From Streptomyces sp. NBC_01217 (lineage in GTDB: Bacteria; Actinomycetota; Actinomycetes; Streptomycetales; Streptomycetaceae): DNA of 64,000 nt. Numbering within the stretch: position 1 is the first letter of the stretch; every line of letters begins with the position of its first letter. The stretch is taken from the NCBI RefSeq assembly GCF_035994185.1, contig NZ_CP108538.1:5867501-5931500 (forward strand), in the 5' to 3' direction. The position numbers were made by a program, and so were the translations under genes. Under the pieces are notes generated by a model, which made no database searches, had not been told where the DNA came from, and saw only the letters and a list, made by a program, of their open reading frames with translations. This document shows positions 63,616-64,000 of the stretch, piece after piece.

Positions 63616-64000
63616 ATGGAAGACGGGAAGTCCACGGAGCCGAAGGCGAAGTGGTGGAGCAGGCCCACGCCGGGAGGCACCACCCGCACGGCACCGGACG
63701 AGCCGTCCCCGCCCGCACCCGAGCCCGCGGCCCCCGTACCGGCCACGCAGCCCGTGGCACCTCTGCACGAGCCCGATCAGTACAGCACCCCGCCGTACGG
63801 CGGACCCGGCCCGTGGGCGCCCGCACCCCCCGTACAGCGACCGGTCCCGACCCCGGCCCACGGCACCCCCGTACCCCCGCAGTACACGGGGACGAACGGC
63901 GCAGGCCTGACACCCCCGCCCCCGCCCCTCGTGCCACAGCAGCCACAACCACAGCAGCCGCTCCAGCCCCAGCCGCTCCAGCCACAACCCCAGCCTCAGC
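63616..64000 (+). CDS. HtrA-like serine protease, N-terminal disordered region (runs off the right edge)
   Basis: Only 128 residues are visible: MEDGKSTEPKAKWWSRPTPG followed by a Pro/Gln/Gly-rich sequence ending in QPQ repeats coded by CAGCC-type tandem units. This matches the long cytoplasmic N-terminal tail of actinobacterial HtrA/DegP proteins that precedes the membrane span and trypsin-PDZ domains, which are outside the window. The assignment rests on this tail and on the position after sigma and anti-sigma genes (Rv1223 position). GGGGAG lies 5 nt before ATG 63616. Confidence 0.7.
   Translation, partial: MEDGKSTEPKAKWWSRPTPGGTTRTAPDEPSPPAPEPAAPVPATQPVAPLHEPDQYSTPPYGGPGPWAPAPPVQRPVPTPAHGTPVPPQYTGTNGAGLTPPPPPLVPQQPQPQQPLQPQPLQPQPQPQ

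Overview
The base composition (very high GC, third positions almost all G or C), frequent GTG and TTG starts, purine-rich ribosome binding sites and many secreted or lipid-anchored proteins point to a Streptomyces chromosome. The core gene set fits: mshB (mycothiol), dapC and dapE (diaminopimelate), a seven-iron ferredoxin, typA, a mycobacterial-type succinate dehydrogenase, an XRE/DUF397 pair and a class F sortase. Rare TTA codons, read by the bldA tRNA, occur in at least two genes. No rRNA, tRNA or CRISPR array was recognised.

Layout. (1) 1-7721: a sugar-uptake locus with a truncated secreted GH144-like protein, a GH1 beta-glucosidase, a complete binding-protein-dependent sugar ABC importer, a divergent AXE1-type esterase and a LacI-family regulator. 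A near-palindromic 14-mer (TGWAAGCGCATWCA) lies upstream of both the importer and lacI. (2) 7787-9078: a MarR regulator and an isochorismatase-fold hydrolase. (3) 9085-14440: a succinate dehydrogenase operon (small coiled-coil protein, sdhC, sdhA, sdhB) split between sdhA and sdhB by a 1.56 kb TnpB element. (4) 14725-20105: a large family 5 solute-binding lipoprotein (LpqW-like by position), a small lipoprotein and typA. (5) 20543-32862: two complete tandem oligopeptide ABC importers with the same gene order, separated by a frameshifted small secreted-protein gene. (6) 33092-40253: membrane proteins, an S9 peptidase, mshB with a coupled membrane protein, and a large Pro/Gly-rich peptidoglycan-binding-type protein. 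(7) 40314-47326: an accessory stretch with a response-regulator remnant, an alpha/beta hydrolase, XRE plus DUF397, a class F sortase with an RGG-repeat surface protein, and an OtrA/TetM-like ribosomal protection protein with a leader ORF. (8) 47456-57126: a HelD-type helicase, a SirB1-family protein, a GNAT enzyme, ferredoxin, dapC, dapE and a LOG-family protein. (9) 57305-64000: FolP2-type protein, DivIVA-like membrane protein, 3-methyladenine glycosylase, enoyl-CoA hydratase, DUF3117, an O-methyltransferase and the ECF sigma / zinc anti-sigma / HtrA module, running off the right edge.

The order typA, LpqW-like, mshB, ferredoxin, dapC, dapE, LOG, folP2, tag, DUF3117, methyltransferase, sigma, anti-sigma, HtrA resembles Mycobacterium tuberculosis Rv1165-Rv1223 as I remember it. 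This suggests an old actinobacterial backbone into which Streptomyces-specific blocks (opp clusters, sortase, otrA-like) were placed. The best-supported new observation is the TnpB element: removing 9859-11423 on paper restores a GTGA stop/start overlap between sdhA and sdhB, and the inserted copy supplies a new stop codon for sdhA and a new ribosome binding site for sdhB.
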